64,000 nt of DNA. It comes from Lacinutrix sp. WUR7 (GTDB taxonomy: Bacteria > Bacteroidota > Bacteroidia > Flavobacteriales > Flavobacteriaceae). A model generated the notes under the pieces. The model did not search any database. It had not been told where the DNA came from and worked only from the letters and a program-made list of their open reading frames with translations. The translations under genes and the position numbers were made by a program. How positions within the stretch are numbered: position 1 is the stretch's first letter; each line of letters begins with the position of its first letter. Below, in pieces: positions 26,867-33,679 of the stretch. Where the stretch lies: positions 35,001-99,000 of the forward strand of contig NZ_CP045067.1 in the NCBI RefSeq assembly GCF_016864015.1. Reading direction: 5' to 3'.

Positions 26867-27370
26867 ATGGTTAGCAAAAAGAACAGTATTCTAACTCACG
26901 AAGAAATTAATCATAAAATTAAACGAATTGCTTATCAAATTTATGAAAGCAATGTTAATGAAGAAGAAGTTGTTTTAGCTGGTATAGACAGTAACGGTTA
27001 TATTTTAGCAAAAAAACTAAAAACTGCATTATCTAAAATATCTACAATAAAGCCAATATTATGTAAGGTTATTATTGATAAAAAAAATCCTTTAAATAAA
27101 ATTAGTACTTCTATACCTGCAAAAGATTACACCAATAAGTCTGTGATTTTAATAGATGATGTATTAAATAGTGGTACCACCTTAGTTTATGGTGTTAAAC
27201 ATTTTTTAGATGTGCCCTTAAAACAATTTAAAACGGCAGTCCTTGTAAATAGAAATCATAAAAAATATCCTGTTAAAGCAGATTTTAAAGGGATTTCGCT
27301 TTCTACTTCACTACATGAACATATTGACGTAGTCTTAGAAGGAAACAATTTTGAAGCCTTTTTAAAATAA
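26867..27370 (+). CDS. PyrR-like phosphoribosyltransferase
   Basis: A 167-aa type I phosphoribosyltransferase. The PRPP loop is VILIDDVLNSGTTLVYG (about 89-105), with the two acidic residues expected. GIDSNGYILAKKL near residue 41 is the PPi loop region. Overall it resembles PyrR or uracil/hypoxanthine phosphoribosyltransferases, but there is no RNA leader evidence of attenuation, so the base it uses is open. Its last 9 nt overlap the convergent aroK gene. Confidence 0.8.
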   Translation: MVSKKNSILTHEEINHKIKRIAYQIYESNVNEEEVVLAGIDSNGYILAKKLKTALSKISTIKPILCKVIIDKKNPLNKISTSIPAKDYTNKSVILIDDVLNSGTTLVYGVKHFLDVPLKQFKTAVLVNRNHKKYPVKADFKGISLSTSLHEHIDVVLEGNNFEAFLK

Positions 27371-27880
27371 CTGCATTAAAATAGATTCTGCTATTTCATT
27401 TTCTTTTTTATTAGCATCAATAGTAAATTCTGCTTGCGAATAATATCCAAGTCTTTCAAAAAGGTGTTTACCAATAAACTCTGTTAATGCTTCTTTTGTT
27501 TTAAGATGCGCAATTAAAGGTCTTTTATCGGTTTCGTTTAAGACTCTTTCTACCAAGTTAGGTATTGTCACTTGTAAGTAAAGTGTTTTTACATTTGCAT
27601 CCTTTAAAAGCAAATCCATATTATTAGCATAACAAGGTGTCCCTCCTCCTAAACTAATTACAATTTTGTTTTTGGTAGCAATTAGCTTTTTTAAAGAATC
27701 GTGTTCTTTTTTTCTAAAATAGATCTCTCCTTTGGTGGAAAACAGGCTACTAATAGTTGTATTTTCTTCTTTTTCAATAAAATCATCTAAATCTATAAAC
27801 TCATATTCTAGAATATCTGCTATTTTTCTTCCAAAATAGGATTTTCCAGATGCCATATACCCAAGTAAAACTATTATCAT
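27362..27880 (-). CDS. aroK: Shikimate kinase
   Basis: A 172-aa cytoplasmic P-loop kinase that phosphorylates shikimate at the 3-hydroxyl, fifth step of the chorismate pathway. Seen: Walker A LLGYMASGKSYFGRK at the N-terminus, shikimate-binding Asp in FIDLDDFIE, GEIYFRKKEHDSL, VISLGGGTPCY, and the adenine lid region NETDKRPLIAH. Length matches the family. It overlaps the preceding gene tail to tail by 9 nt. Confidence 0.93.
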   Translation of the reverse strand: MIIVLLGYMASGKSYFGRKIADILEYEFIDLDDFIEKEENTTISSLFSTKGEIYFRKKEHDSLKKLIATKNKIVISLGGGTPCYANNMDLLLKDANVKTLYLQVTIPNLVERVLNETDKRPLIAHLKTKEALTEFIGKHLFERLGYYSQAEFTIDANKKENEIAESILMQLF

Positions 27881-27964
27881 TTTCTGTTATAAATTGATTA
27901 TTAAAAACATACACTTATGAGAATACAAAAAAACAAAAAAACTTTAAAATTTTCTTGAAAAACC

Positions 27965-27995
27965 ATTGTTTTATTAATTAAACATTTTATATTTG
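27965..27995 (+). promoter_or_regulatory. Promoter of the first tRNA-Lys gene
   Basis: ATTG (27965-27968), 19-nt spacer, TATATTTG (27988-27995): a near-perfect Bacteroidetes promoter. Transcription should start near 28002, about 36 nt before the mature tRNA. Confidence 0.7.
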
Positions 27996-28037
27996 CACCC
28001 GCTAACAACAATATTATATGTTGTTATTTGAAATAAT

Positions 28038-28110
28038 GACCTGGTAGCTCAGTTGGTAGAGCATCTCCCTTTTAAGGAGAGGGTCCTGGGTTCGAGCCCC
28101 AGCCCGGTCA
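28038..28110 (+). tRNA. tRNA-Lys(TTT), first copy
   Basis: A 73-nt cloverleaf without encoded CCA: acceptor GACCTGG / CCCGGTC, D arm GCTC/GAGC, anticodon stem TCTCC / GGAGA with loop CTTTTAA (anticodon TTT), T arm CTGGG / CCCAG. Position 5-68 of the acceptor is a T/C mismatch. Identical to the second copy. Confidence 0.97.
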
Positions 28111-28117
28111 CTAAAAG

Positions 28118-28147
28118 CCATTAATTTTTAATTAGTGGTTTTTTTTT
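28118..28147 (+). terminator. Terminator after first tRNA-Lys
   Basis: CCATTAAT (28118-28125) pairs with ATTAGTGG (28131-28138) including one wobble, followed by a run of T. Confidence 0.75.
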
Positions 28148-28210
28148 ATATATCTCTAGAAATAGAGTATGATCATTTTTTTAGTATTACATAAATTGTT
28201 ATTAAACAAT

Positions 28211-28283
28211 GACCTGGTAGCTCAGTTGGTAGAGCATCTCCCTTTTAAGGAGAGGGTCCTGGGTTCGAGCCCCAGCCCGGTCA
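28211..28283 (+). tRNA. tRNA-Lys(TTT), second copy
   Basis: Identical over all 73 nt to the copy at 28038-28110, including the T5/C68 acceptor mismatch. Only a few flanking bases agree, so the duplication is confined to the tRNA. No clear promoter of its own was found. Confidence 0.97.
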
Positions 28284-28284
28284 C

Positions 28285-28317
28285 AAAAAAAGTTAAGCAT
28301 TCGCTTAACTTTTTTTT
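28285..28317 (+). terminator. Terminator after second tRNA-Lys
   Basis: Arms AAAAAAAGTTAAGC (28285-28298) and GCTTAACTTTTTTT (28303-28316), loop ATTC, T run. It begins 2 nt after the tRNA. Confidence 0.9.
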
Positions 28318-28339
28318 ATTTATATTAGTTTTTTATTTT

Positions 28340-28423
28340 GCGCACGTGGCGGAATTGGTAGACGCGCCAGCTTGAGGGGTTGGTGGACATTAGTCTGTGG
28401 AAGTTCGAATCTTCTCGTGCGCA
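28340..28423 (+). tRNA. tRNA-Leu(GAG)
   Basis: An 84-nt class II tRNA. Acceptor GCGCACG / CGTGCGC, D loop with GGAATTGGTAGAC, anticodon stem CCAGC / GTTGG with loop TTGAGGG (anticodon GAG, reads CUC/CUU), long variable arm, T loop TTCGAAT. No encoded CCA. Confidence 0.95.
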
Positions 28424-28464
28424 CAAATTTAGACGAACACCTCGATTTCGTTCTATTATACGCA

Positions 28465-29019
28465 TTAAAACGATAATAATTCGTCAATTGTTTCTCTAAC
28501 GGTTTCACTATTCCAATTTGCAGCACCTTCTTTATCTATTATAATTTTCCCTTCTTTGTTTATTAAAAAAGTTCTTGGGATGCTGGATATATTAAATTCG
28601 GAACTTTCTGATGTAGGAGTAAATACATTAAATGAATACTTATTTTTAAATAAAAACGCATTTACTACTTCCTTTTTTTCATTGGAAACAAATAGAAACA
28701 CCACCTTATCTTTATAAGCATCCTGTAACTTTTGAAGGTTAGGCATTTCTGCAATACAAGGCGGACACCAAGTAGCCCAAAAATTTATTAAAACTACTTT
28801 GCCTTTAAAATCTTTAAAGTTAACCGTATTTCCTTTTACATCTTGTAATTCCCAACTAGCATAGTGTATCACCTTGCTATCTTCTTCCGCTTTGACAGAA
28901 GGGCTAAACAAAGCCAAACCTTTATGCAACATTACTTGAATAGGCTTTCTTGTTTGCGGTATTATCATTAGCGCAATGATTACAAAATAGAGTACATTTT
29001 TAAGTTTTATTTTTTTCAT
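28465..29019 (-). CDS. TlpA-like thiol-disulfide oxidoreductase
   Basis: A 184-aa thioredoxin-fold protein anchored by an N-terminal helix (LYFVIIALMIIPQ). The active site is WATWCPPCIAEM near residues 82-93. It has the TlpA/ResA insert pattern and cis-Pro segment ISSIPRTFLINKEGKI. It probably reduces or shuffles disulfides in the periplasm, for example in cytochrome c maturation. It ends 42 nt from the tRNA-Leu gene, convergent. Confidence 0.9.
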   Translation of the reverse strand: MKKIKLKNVLYFVIIALMIIPQTRKPIQVMLHKGLALFSPSVKAEEDSKVIHYASWELQDVKGNTVNFKDFKGKVVLINFWATWCPPCIAEMPNLQKLQDAYKDKVVFLFVSNEKKEVVNAFLFKNKYSFNVFTPTSESSEFNISSIPRTFLINKEGKIIIDKEGAANWNSETVRETIDELLSF

Positions 29020-29103
29020 AATATAAAAAAGATGAAGCGTTATTTAATAATTAAACAACGCTTCAAATCTAACAAAAAAACAAGGATTAAACCTTTAATA
29101 TTA

Positions 29104-29979
29104 TTATCTAGTTACCGATCCCGAAAGAGATACTACAGGTCCTGCTCCCATTGCAATTGCTGTATGGTTCATTGCGTCTGTAGGAACCACGTGTGCTAAT
29201 GGTTTTAATGTAAATGGTGTTGCACTATTATCTGGACTAGGCTCTACAGAAACAACTATTGTTGCTCCTTTTAAGTCTGTAGGAAATGTCATTCCTGCTG
29301 GTGCATTTTGTAAAAAGTCTTCTCCTGGAAATCCTGGTCCATTTCCAGCATCTCCTTTAAATGGGGAAGTTGCTGCATTATCATCTGCCATTGCCGCATC
29401 TGTAAAAGTTCCTGTACTTACTGGTGTACCGTCAATTACCGCCCAACCTTCATATTTCCATCCATCTGCAAGTGTTGGTAAGTCTAAACCAGTTACTGCT
29501 GTTCCTGAAGTATTATCTAAAAACCAAACACCACTAGCTTCATTAGTATCATCCATATCTGTAGGAGTCGCTAAAATGTATGTTCCTGTTGCTGTCGAAA
29601 AATCTGCTACTAAATTAGAATTTACATTTGCAGAACTTCCTGAAAAATCTCCAGCTAAAATTTTTGTTGCTGCTGGTGCAGGGTCAGCATCTACTGCTGG
29701 TTCAATAGACAATACAAATGTTGTTGCTGCCGTTAATTGGGTAGCATCTACAGTAAATGTTTTTGGAAAAGATACATCTGTAAAAGTTCCTGTAGAAACT
29801 GGAGAACCGTCTACAATAATCCATCCTTCGTAAACGAAATCGGATCCTAATGCTTCTAAACCTGCTAGGTCTAATGTTAAATCTGCTGTTGAAGGAGTGT
29901 TGTTGTTATCGTCATCACTACTGCATGAAGTGGCAAAAATCCCTAATACCATAACTGCTAAAATTGTTTTTCTAATCAT
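29104..29979 (-). CDS. Lipoprotein with two tandem repeat domains
   Basis: A 291-aa lipoprotein: signal peptide and lipobox ATSCSSDDDN (Cys19), with acidic residues after Cys that suit surface export. The mature chain contains a duplicated unit: YEGWIIVDGSPVSTGTFTD (near 52) and YEGWAVIDGTPVSTGTFTD (near 179). Each is followed by a strand like FVLSIEPAVD or IVVSVEPSPD. This resembles the extracytoplasmic part of anti-sigma-K-type proteins, but no sigma factor is nearby. Function unknown. A 16-bp perfect palindrome lies upstream. Confidence 0.75.
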   Translation of the reverse strand: MIRKTILAVMVLGIFATSCSSDDDNNNTPSTADLTLDLAGLEALGSDFVYEGWIIVDGSPVSTGTFTDVSFPKTFTVDATQLTAATTFVLSIEPAVDADPAPAATKILAGDFSGSSANVNSNLVADFSTATGTYILATPTDMDDTNEASGVWFLDNTSGTAVTGLDLPTLADGWKYEGWAVIDGTPVSTGTFTDAAMADDNAATSPFKGDAGNGPGFPGEDFLQNAPAGMTFPTDLKGATIVVSVEPSPDNSATPFTLKPLAHVVPTDAMNHTAIAMGAGPVVSLSGSVTR

Positions 29980-30006
29980 TGCTTTATAATTTTATTATTA
30001 ATAATT

Positions 30007-30014
30007 CAAAATTA
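30007..30014 (-). promoter_or_regulatory. -7 box of the lipoprotein gene
   Basis: On the minus strand TAATTTTG, matching TAnnTTTG, 28 nt before the ATG at 29979. A palindrome sits at and beyond the -33 position. Confidence 0.4.
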
Positions 30015-30035
30015 TATCTTATAGCAACAATAAAA

Positions 30036-30051
30036 TGTTAGCTAGCTAACA
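30036..30051. promoter_or_regulatory. 16-bp perfect palindrome, candidate operator
   Basis: TGTTAGCTAGCTAACA is a perfect 16-bp inverted repeat directly after the Crp/Fnr stop codon and about 22-37 bp upstream of the lipoprotein -7 box. It could be an operator, or half of a weak transcription end for the regulator gene (a short T-rich stretch follows on the minus strand). Confidence 0.4.
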
Positions 30052-30723
30052 CTAAGCACTTTTTTTATAAATTCTTATTTCTTTTCTGTTGAAATCTAAC
30101 ACTTTCTCTTCTTTTAATTCATTTAAAAGTATATTAAGGGTAGGTCTTGAAGTTCCTATTAAAGAAGCAATATCCTTTTGTGTGTATGGATGTTTAATGA
30201 CGTGATCTCCTGTTTTAGGACAGTTATAACCATATTCATCACATAATTCATTTAAAAATTCTTTTAAACGTGATTTGGTATCTTTAAATAAAAGTAGTTG
30301 TAGTCTTCGTTCTAGTTTTTGAAATTTAAATCCGATAAACTTATATATCTTAAAACTGAAGGTTTGATTGTCTCGCATTAAATCATGCATAGTATCTACA
30401 CCAATAGGACAAATAGAAGTTAAATTATCTACCGATTGCGCAAATTCTTTTCTGGTTAATTGCCCTAGAATTGCTTTTTCTCCAAACAATTCTCCTCTAG
30501 TTAGAATGGCTTTTACTACTTCTTCTCCATCTTCATTGTAGTAACCAATCTTTACTTTTCCTTTTTCAATGAGATATACTTTATTAGCAGAATCTTCTTC
30601 AAAATAGATATAATCCTTTTTCTTATAAGCATCAAAACTATGATTGTTCTTATACGCCTTGAATTTATGAGGACATAGTACTTTAAATAGATTTACATCA
30701 TCAAAAAACCAAAGTGAATTCAT
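30052..30723 (-). CDS. Crp/Fnr family transcription regulator
   Basis: A 223-aa regulator. The N-terminal cyclic-nucleotide-binding-like beta-roll (about 25-140) includes YFEEDSANKVYLIEKGKVKI and TRGELFGEKAIL. The C-terminal winged helix (about 150-220) has YTQKDIASLIGTSRPTLNIL and LDFNRKEIRIYK. The cAMP-contact residues of Crp are not evident, and there is no N-terminal cysteine cluster as in Fnr, so the effector is unknown. It may control the adjacent lipoprotein gene through the palindrome at its 3' end. Confidence 0.88.
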   Translation of the reverse strand: MNSLWFFDDVNLFKVLCPHKFKAYKNNHSFDAYKKKDYIYFEEDSANKVYLIEKGKVKIGYYNEDGEEVVKAILTRGELFGEKAILGQLTRKEFAQSVDNLTSICPIGVDTMHDLMRDNQTFSFKIYKFIGFKFQKLERRLQLLLFKDTKSRLKEFLNELCDEYGYNCPKTGDHVIKHPYTQKDIASLIGTSRPTLNILLNELKEEKVLDFNRKEIRIYKKSA

Positions 30724-30791
30724 AGGTATTATATTTTACAGTATTTAATTAATTGTCGCTATTTGGCATAAAAACTTACAAATAAGCACAA

Positions 30792-30821
30792 AAAAACTCC
30801 TGAATAGCTTCAGGAGTTTTT
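30792..30821 (-). terminator. Intrinsic terminator after the first aconitase
   Basis: Arms AAAAACTCCTGAA (30792-30804) and TTCAGGAGTTTTT (30809-30821), loop TAGC. Near-symmetrical, so it could also act on the plus strand. Confidence 0.88.
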
Positions 30822-30844
30822 AATTCATTTATTATTATTTTCTT

Positions 30845-33115
30845 TTAAGAATTGTTTTCTTTTTTAATTAAGTTTAATGCAGAACCTTCATTATACCAAT
30901 CAATTTGTGGTTGGTTATAGGTATGGTTTAGCTTAATTACATCTTTACTTCCATCGGCATGAACAATCTCTAGTGTTAATTGTTTTCCAGGTGCAAATTC
31001 ATTTAAATCGGTAAAGTTGAATGTATCGTCTTCTTGAATTAAATCGTAATCGTTTTCATTAGCAAAAGTTAAACCTAACATTCCTTGTTTTTTAAGGTTT
31101 GTCTCATGAATACGTGCAAAAGATTTTACAATAACTGCAGCAACACCTAGATGTCTTGGTTCCATAGCAGCATGTTCACGAGAAGAACCTTCTCCGTAAT
31201 TATGATCTCCAACTACTATAGTTTTTACACCAGCTGCTTTATAAGCTCTTGCTGTATCTGGCACTCCGCCAAACTCGCCAGTTAATTGATTTTTAACAAA
31301 GTTTGTTTTCTTACCGAAAGCATTTACAGCTCCAATTAAACAGTTGTTAGAAATATTATCTAGATGTCCTCTAAAACGCAACCATGGTCCAGCCATAGAA
31401 ATATGATCTGTGGTACATTTACCAAAAGCTTTAATTAATAGTTTCGCGCCATTAATAGTATTTCCTAATGGTTCAAATGGTGTAAGTAATTGTAAGCGTT
31501 CTGAAGTTGGACTAACAGAAACTTCCACTTTACTACCATCTGCAACTGGTTCTAAATAGCCAGCATCTTCCACTGCAAATCCTTTTGGCGGTAATTCCCA
31601 TCCTGTTGGCTCATCGAACATTACTTCTTGACCATCTTCATTAATCAATTTATCGGTTAACGGATTAAAATCTAATCTACCTGCAATTGCAATAGCAGCC
31701 GTTATCTCTGGAGAGGCCACAAAAGCGTGTGTATTTGGGTTACCATCTGCACGTTTCGCAAAGTTTCTATTAAACGAGTGTACAATACTATTTTTTGGTG
31801 CATTTTTAGGATCGCTATATCTTGCCCATTGTCCAATACATGGTCCACAAGCATTCGTAAATATTTTAGCATCTAATTTTTCAAAGATTCCTATAATACC
31901 ATCTCTAGCCGCTGTATAACGCACTTGTTCTGATCCTGGATTAATACCAAGTTCTGCTTTCATTTTTAAACCTTTATCTAAAGCTTGTTGTGCAATAGAA
32001 GATGCTCTGGATAAATCTTCGTAAGAAGAGTTTGTACAAGAACCTATTAAACCCCATTCTACTTGAAGTGGCCAATCGTTAGCTTTTGCTTTCTCGTTCA
32101 TTGTTTTACCAACTGGAGTAGATAAATCTGGAGTAAAAGGTCCATTTAATAATGGTCCTAATTCCGATAAGTTAATTTCAATAACTTGATCGAAGTATTG
32201 TTCTGGATTTGCATACACTTCTGCATCTCCTGTTAAATATTCTCTTACTTTATTTGCAGCATCTGCAACATCTGCTCTATCGGTAGCACGTAAATAACGT
32301 TCCATAGAATCATCATAACCAAATGTTGATGTGGTAGCTCCAATTTCTGCTCCCATATTACAAATCGTTCCTTTTCCTGTACAAGACATCGAAGTAGCTC
32401 CTGTTCCGAAATATTCTACAATTGCTCCAGTTCCTCCTTTTGCAGAAACGATACCAGCAACTTTTAAAATCACATCTTTTGGTGCCGTCCAACCCGAAAG
32501 TTTTCCAGTTAATTTAACACCTATTAATTTTGGGAATTTAAGTTCCCAAGCCATTCCTGCCATAACATCAACAGCATCTGCTCCACCAACTCCAATGGCA
32601 ACCATACCTAATCCACCAGCATTTACTGTATGTGAATCTGTACCAATCATCATTCCTCCTGGAAACGCATAATTTTCTAGGACTACTTGGTGGATAATCC
32701 CTGCTCCTGGTTTCCAGAAACCAATCCCGTATTTATTAGAAACGGAAGCTAAAAAATCAAACACCTCACTACTTACCGAGTTTGCGTGTTTTAAATCTGA
32801 TGTCGCTCCGTCTTTTGCTTGTATTAAGTGATCACAATGTACCGTAGTTGGTACTGCTACTTGTGGTTTACCTGCTTGCATAAATTGCAATAATGCCATT
32901 TGTGCAGTTGCATCTTGACAAGCAATACGATCTGGCGCGAAGTCTACATAATCTGTACCCCTTGTGAATGCCTTTGTAGGACTTCCATCCCAAAGATGAT
33001 TATATAATATTTTTTCTGAAAGTGTTAACGGCTTACCAACAACTTCACGTGCTTTATCTACACGTTCCGCCATTTGAGCATAAACCTTCTTGATCATATC
33101 AATATCGAATGCCAT
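30845..33115 (-). CDS. Aconitate hydratase (mitochondrial-type)
   Basis: A 756-aa [4Fe-4S] enzyme that interconverts citrate and isocitrate in the TCA cycle. Iron-sulfur cysteines are seen in [10 protein letters not shown] near residue 358 and [10 protein letters not shown] near 423-426. Substrate-site motifs include [14 protein letters not shown] and, in the swivelling domain, [18 protein letters not shown]. Length and order match the mitochondrial aconitase class. A second, AcnB-type aconitase is encoded 565 bp upstream on the same strand, so the cell has two unrelated aconitase classes side by side. Confidence 0.95.
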   Translation of the reverse strand: MAFDIDMIKKVYAQMAERVDKAREVVGKPLTLSEKILYNHLWDGSPTKAFTRGTDYVDFAPDRIACQDATAQMALLQFMQAGKPQVAVPTTVHCDHLIQAKDGATSDLKHANSVSSEVFDFLASVSNKYGIGFWKPGAGIIHQVVLENYAFPGGMMIGTDSHTVNAGGLGMVAIGVGGADAVDVMAGMAWELKFPKLIGVKLTGKLSGWTAPKDVILKVAGIVSAKGGTGAIVEYFGTGATSMSCTGKGTICNMGAEIGATTSTFGYDDSMERYLRATDRADVADAANKVREYLTGDAEVYANPEQYFDQVIEINLSELGPLLNGPFTPDLSTPVGKTMNEKAKANDWPLQVEWGLIGSCTNSSYEDLSRASSIAQQALDKGLKMKAELGINPGSEQVRYTAARDGIIGIFEKLDAKIFTNACGPCIGQWARYSDPKNAPKNSIVHSFNRNFAKRADGNPNTHAFVASPEITAAIAIAGRLDFNPLTDKLINEDGQEVMFDEPTGWELPPKGFAVEDAGYLEPVADGSKVEVSVSPTSERLQLLTPFEPLGNTINGAKLLIKAFGKCTTDHISMAGPWLRFRGHLDNISNNCLIGAVNAFGKKTNFVKNQLTGEFGGVPDTARAYKAAGVKTIVVGDHNYGEGSSREHAAMEPRHLGVAAVIVKSFARIHETNLKKQGMLGLTFANENDYDLIQEDDTFNFTDLNEFAPGKQLTLEIVHADGSKDVIKLNHTYNQPQIDWYNEGSALNLIKKENNS

Positions 33116-33278
33116 AGTATTTTTGTTTTAATTTTATCCTACTAAGATACAAAATGTAGAATGACTTTAAAAACGGAATTAACATATAAATAATGATACT
33201 AAAATAAGTTTTTTCTATACTATAATTCTTCGAAATAAAAAGGAGTTTTTTTTCAATATTCGGAAACTTATAAAACAC

Positions 33279-33309
33279 AAAAAGCCCGAATCTAAGATTC
33301 GGGCTTTTT
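33279..33309. terminator. Orphan perfect terminator hairpin
   Basis: 14-nt perfect arms AAAAAGCCCGAATC (33279-33292) and GATTCGGGCTTTTT (33296-33309), loop TAA. Works on either strand. No gene ends here: both aconitase genes run on the minus strand and one starts 164 nt beyond. Confidence 0.85.
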
Positions 33310-33331
33310 ATATGCTTTACTGTTAAAAACA

Positions 33332-33396
33332 CCCCTATGAGCTACGCTCGGTATCTTCAATGAAAATATATTTTCATTTCAATAATCCTCAAGGGG
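33332..33396. ncRNA. Structured segment with long-range stem
   Basis: CCCCT (33332-33336) and TGAG (33338-33341) pair with CTCA (33388-33391) and AGGGG (33392-33396), nine pairs with one bulge. Inside lies the perfect palindrome AATGAAAATATATTTTCATT (33359-33378), and GAGC/GCTC can form a competing small hairpin (33339-33349). It sits between the orphan terminator and the structured repeat and may be part of the same transcript. Confidence 0.45.
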
Positions 33397-33421
33397 ACAT
33401 TACTCATACTCTAGAATTAGT

Positions 33422-33569
33422 GCGTTAGGGATTGCAGTGGCATCCTTTTTTTTTATAAGTACCTAAATACGTATTAAAAGGTTTATTTAAGATGCTATCC
33501 TATTGTTCCTTTTTTACAATGATGTTAAAAAAAGATATAGCGGAAAGCCCGACCCTTGTGGTAACGCCC
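33422..33569. repeat. Structured flavobacterial repeat, copy C (complete)
   Basis: Left block GCGTTAGGGATTGCAGTGGC plus ATCC and nine T residues (33422-33454); right block AAAAAAAGATATAGCGGAAA from 33527, small hairpin ACC/GGT (33552-33562), ending TAACGCCC. GCGTTA (33422-33427) pairs with TAACGC (33562-33567). The T and A runs pair as the second arm. The T/A arms close a variable middle (33455-33526). Same architecture as copy B. Confidence 0.78.
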
Positions 33570-33625
33570 AAATTATGGACACAACAATGGATACTTGAGT
33601 ATTAATAGAAATGCGTTTAAAACAA

Positions 33626-33654
33626 AAAATCCCGAATCTAAGACTCGGGATTTT
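33626..33654 (-). terminator. Intrinsic terminator after acnB
   Basis: AAAATCCCGAATC (33626-33638), loop TAA, GACTCGGGATTTT (33642-33654), with one A/C mismatch; T-rich on the minus strand. It lies 26 nt after the stop. Confidence 0.82.
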
Positions 33655-33679
33655 GATTTATTGTAAGGTAATCTGTTGA

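Larger units (their letters stand above)
33116..33679. other. 564-bp intergenic region between two aconitase genes
   Basis: No protein gene. It carries a perfect bidirectional terminator hairpin (33279-33309), a long-range stem (33332-33396), a full copy of the structured repeat (33422-33569) and the acnB terminator (33626-33654). Since the acnB transcript ends at the last of these, the inner hairpin implies an independent RNA in between. Confidence 0.7.

Noticed and set aside
28169-28375. 68-codon frame across the tRNA cluster
   Set aside because: It overlaps tRNA-Lys and tRNA-Leu; its amino acids come from tRNA sequence.
33332-33396. Riboswitch for the downstream aconitase
   Set aside because: A terminator lies between it and the gene, and no known riboswitch core was recognised.
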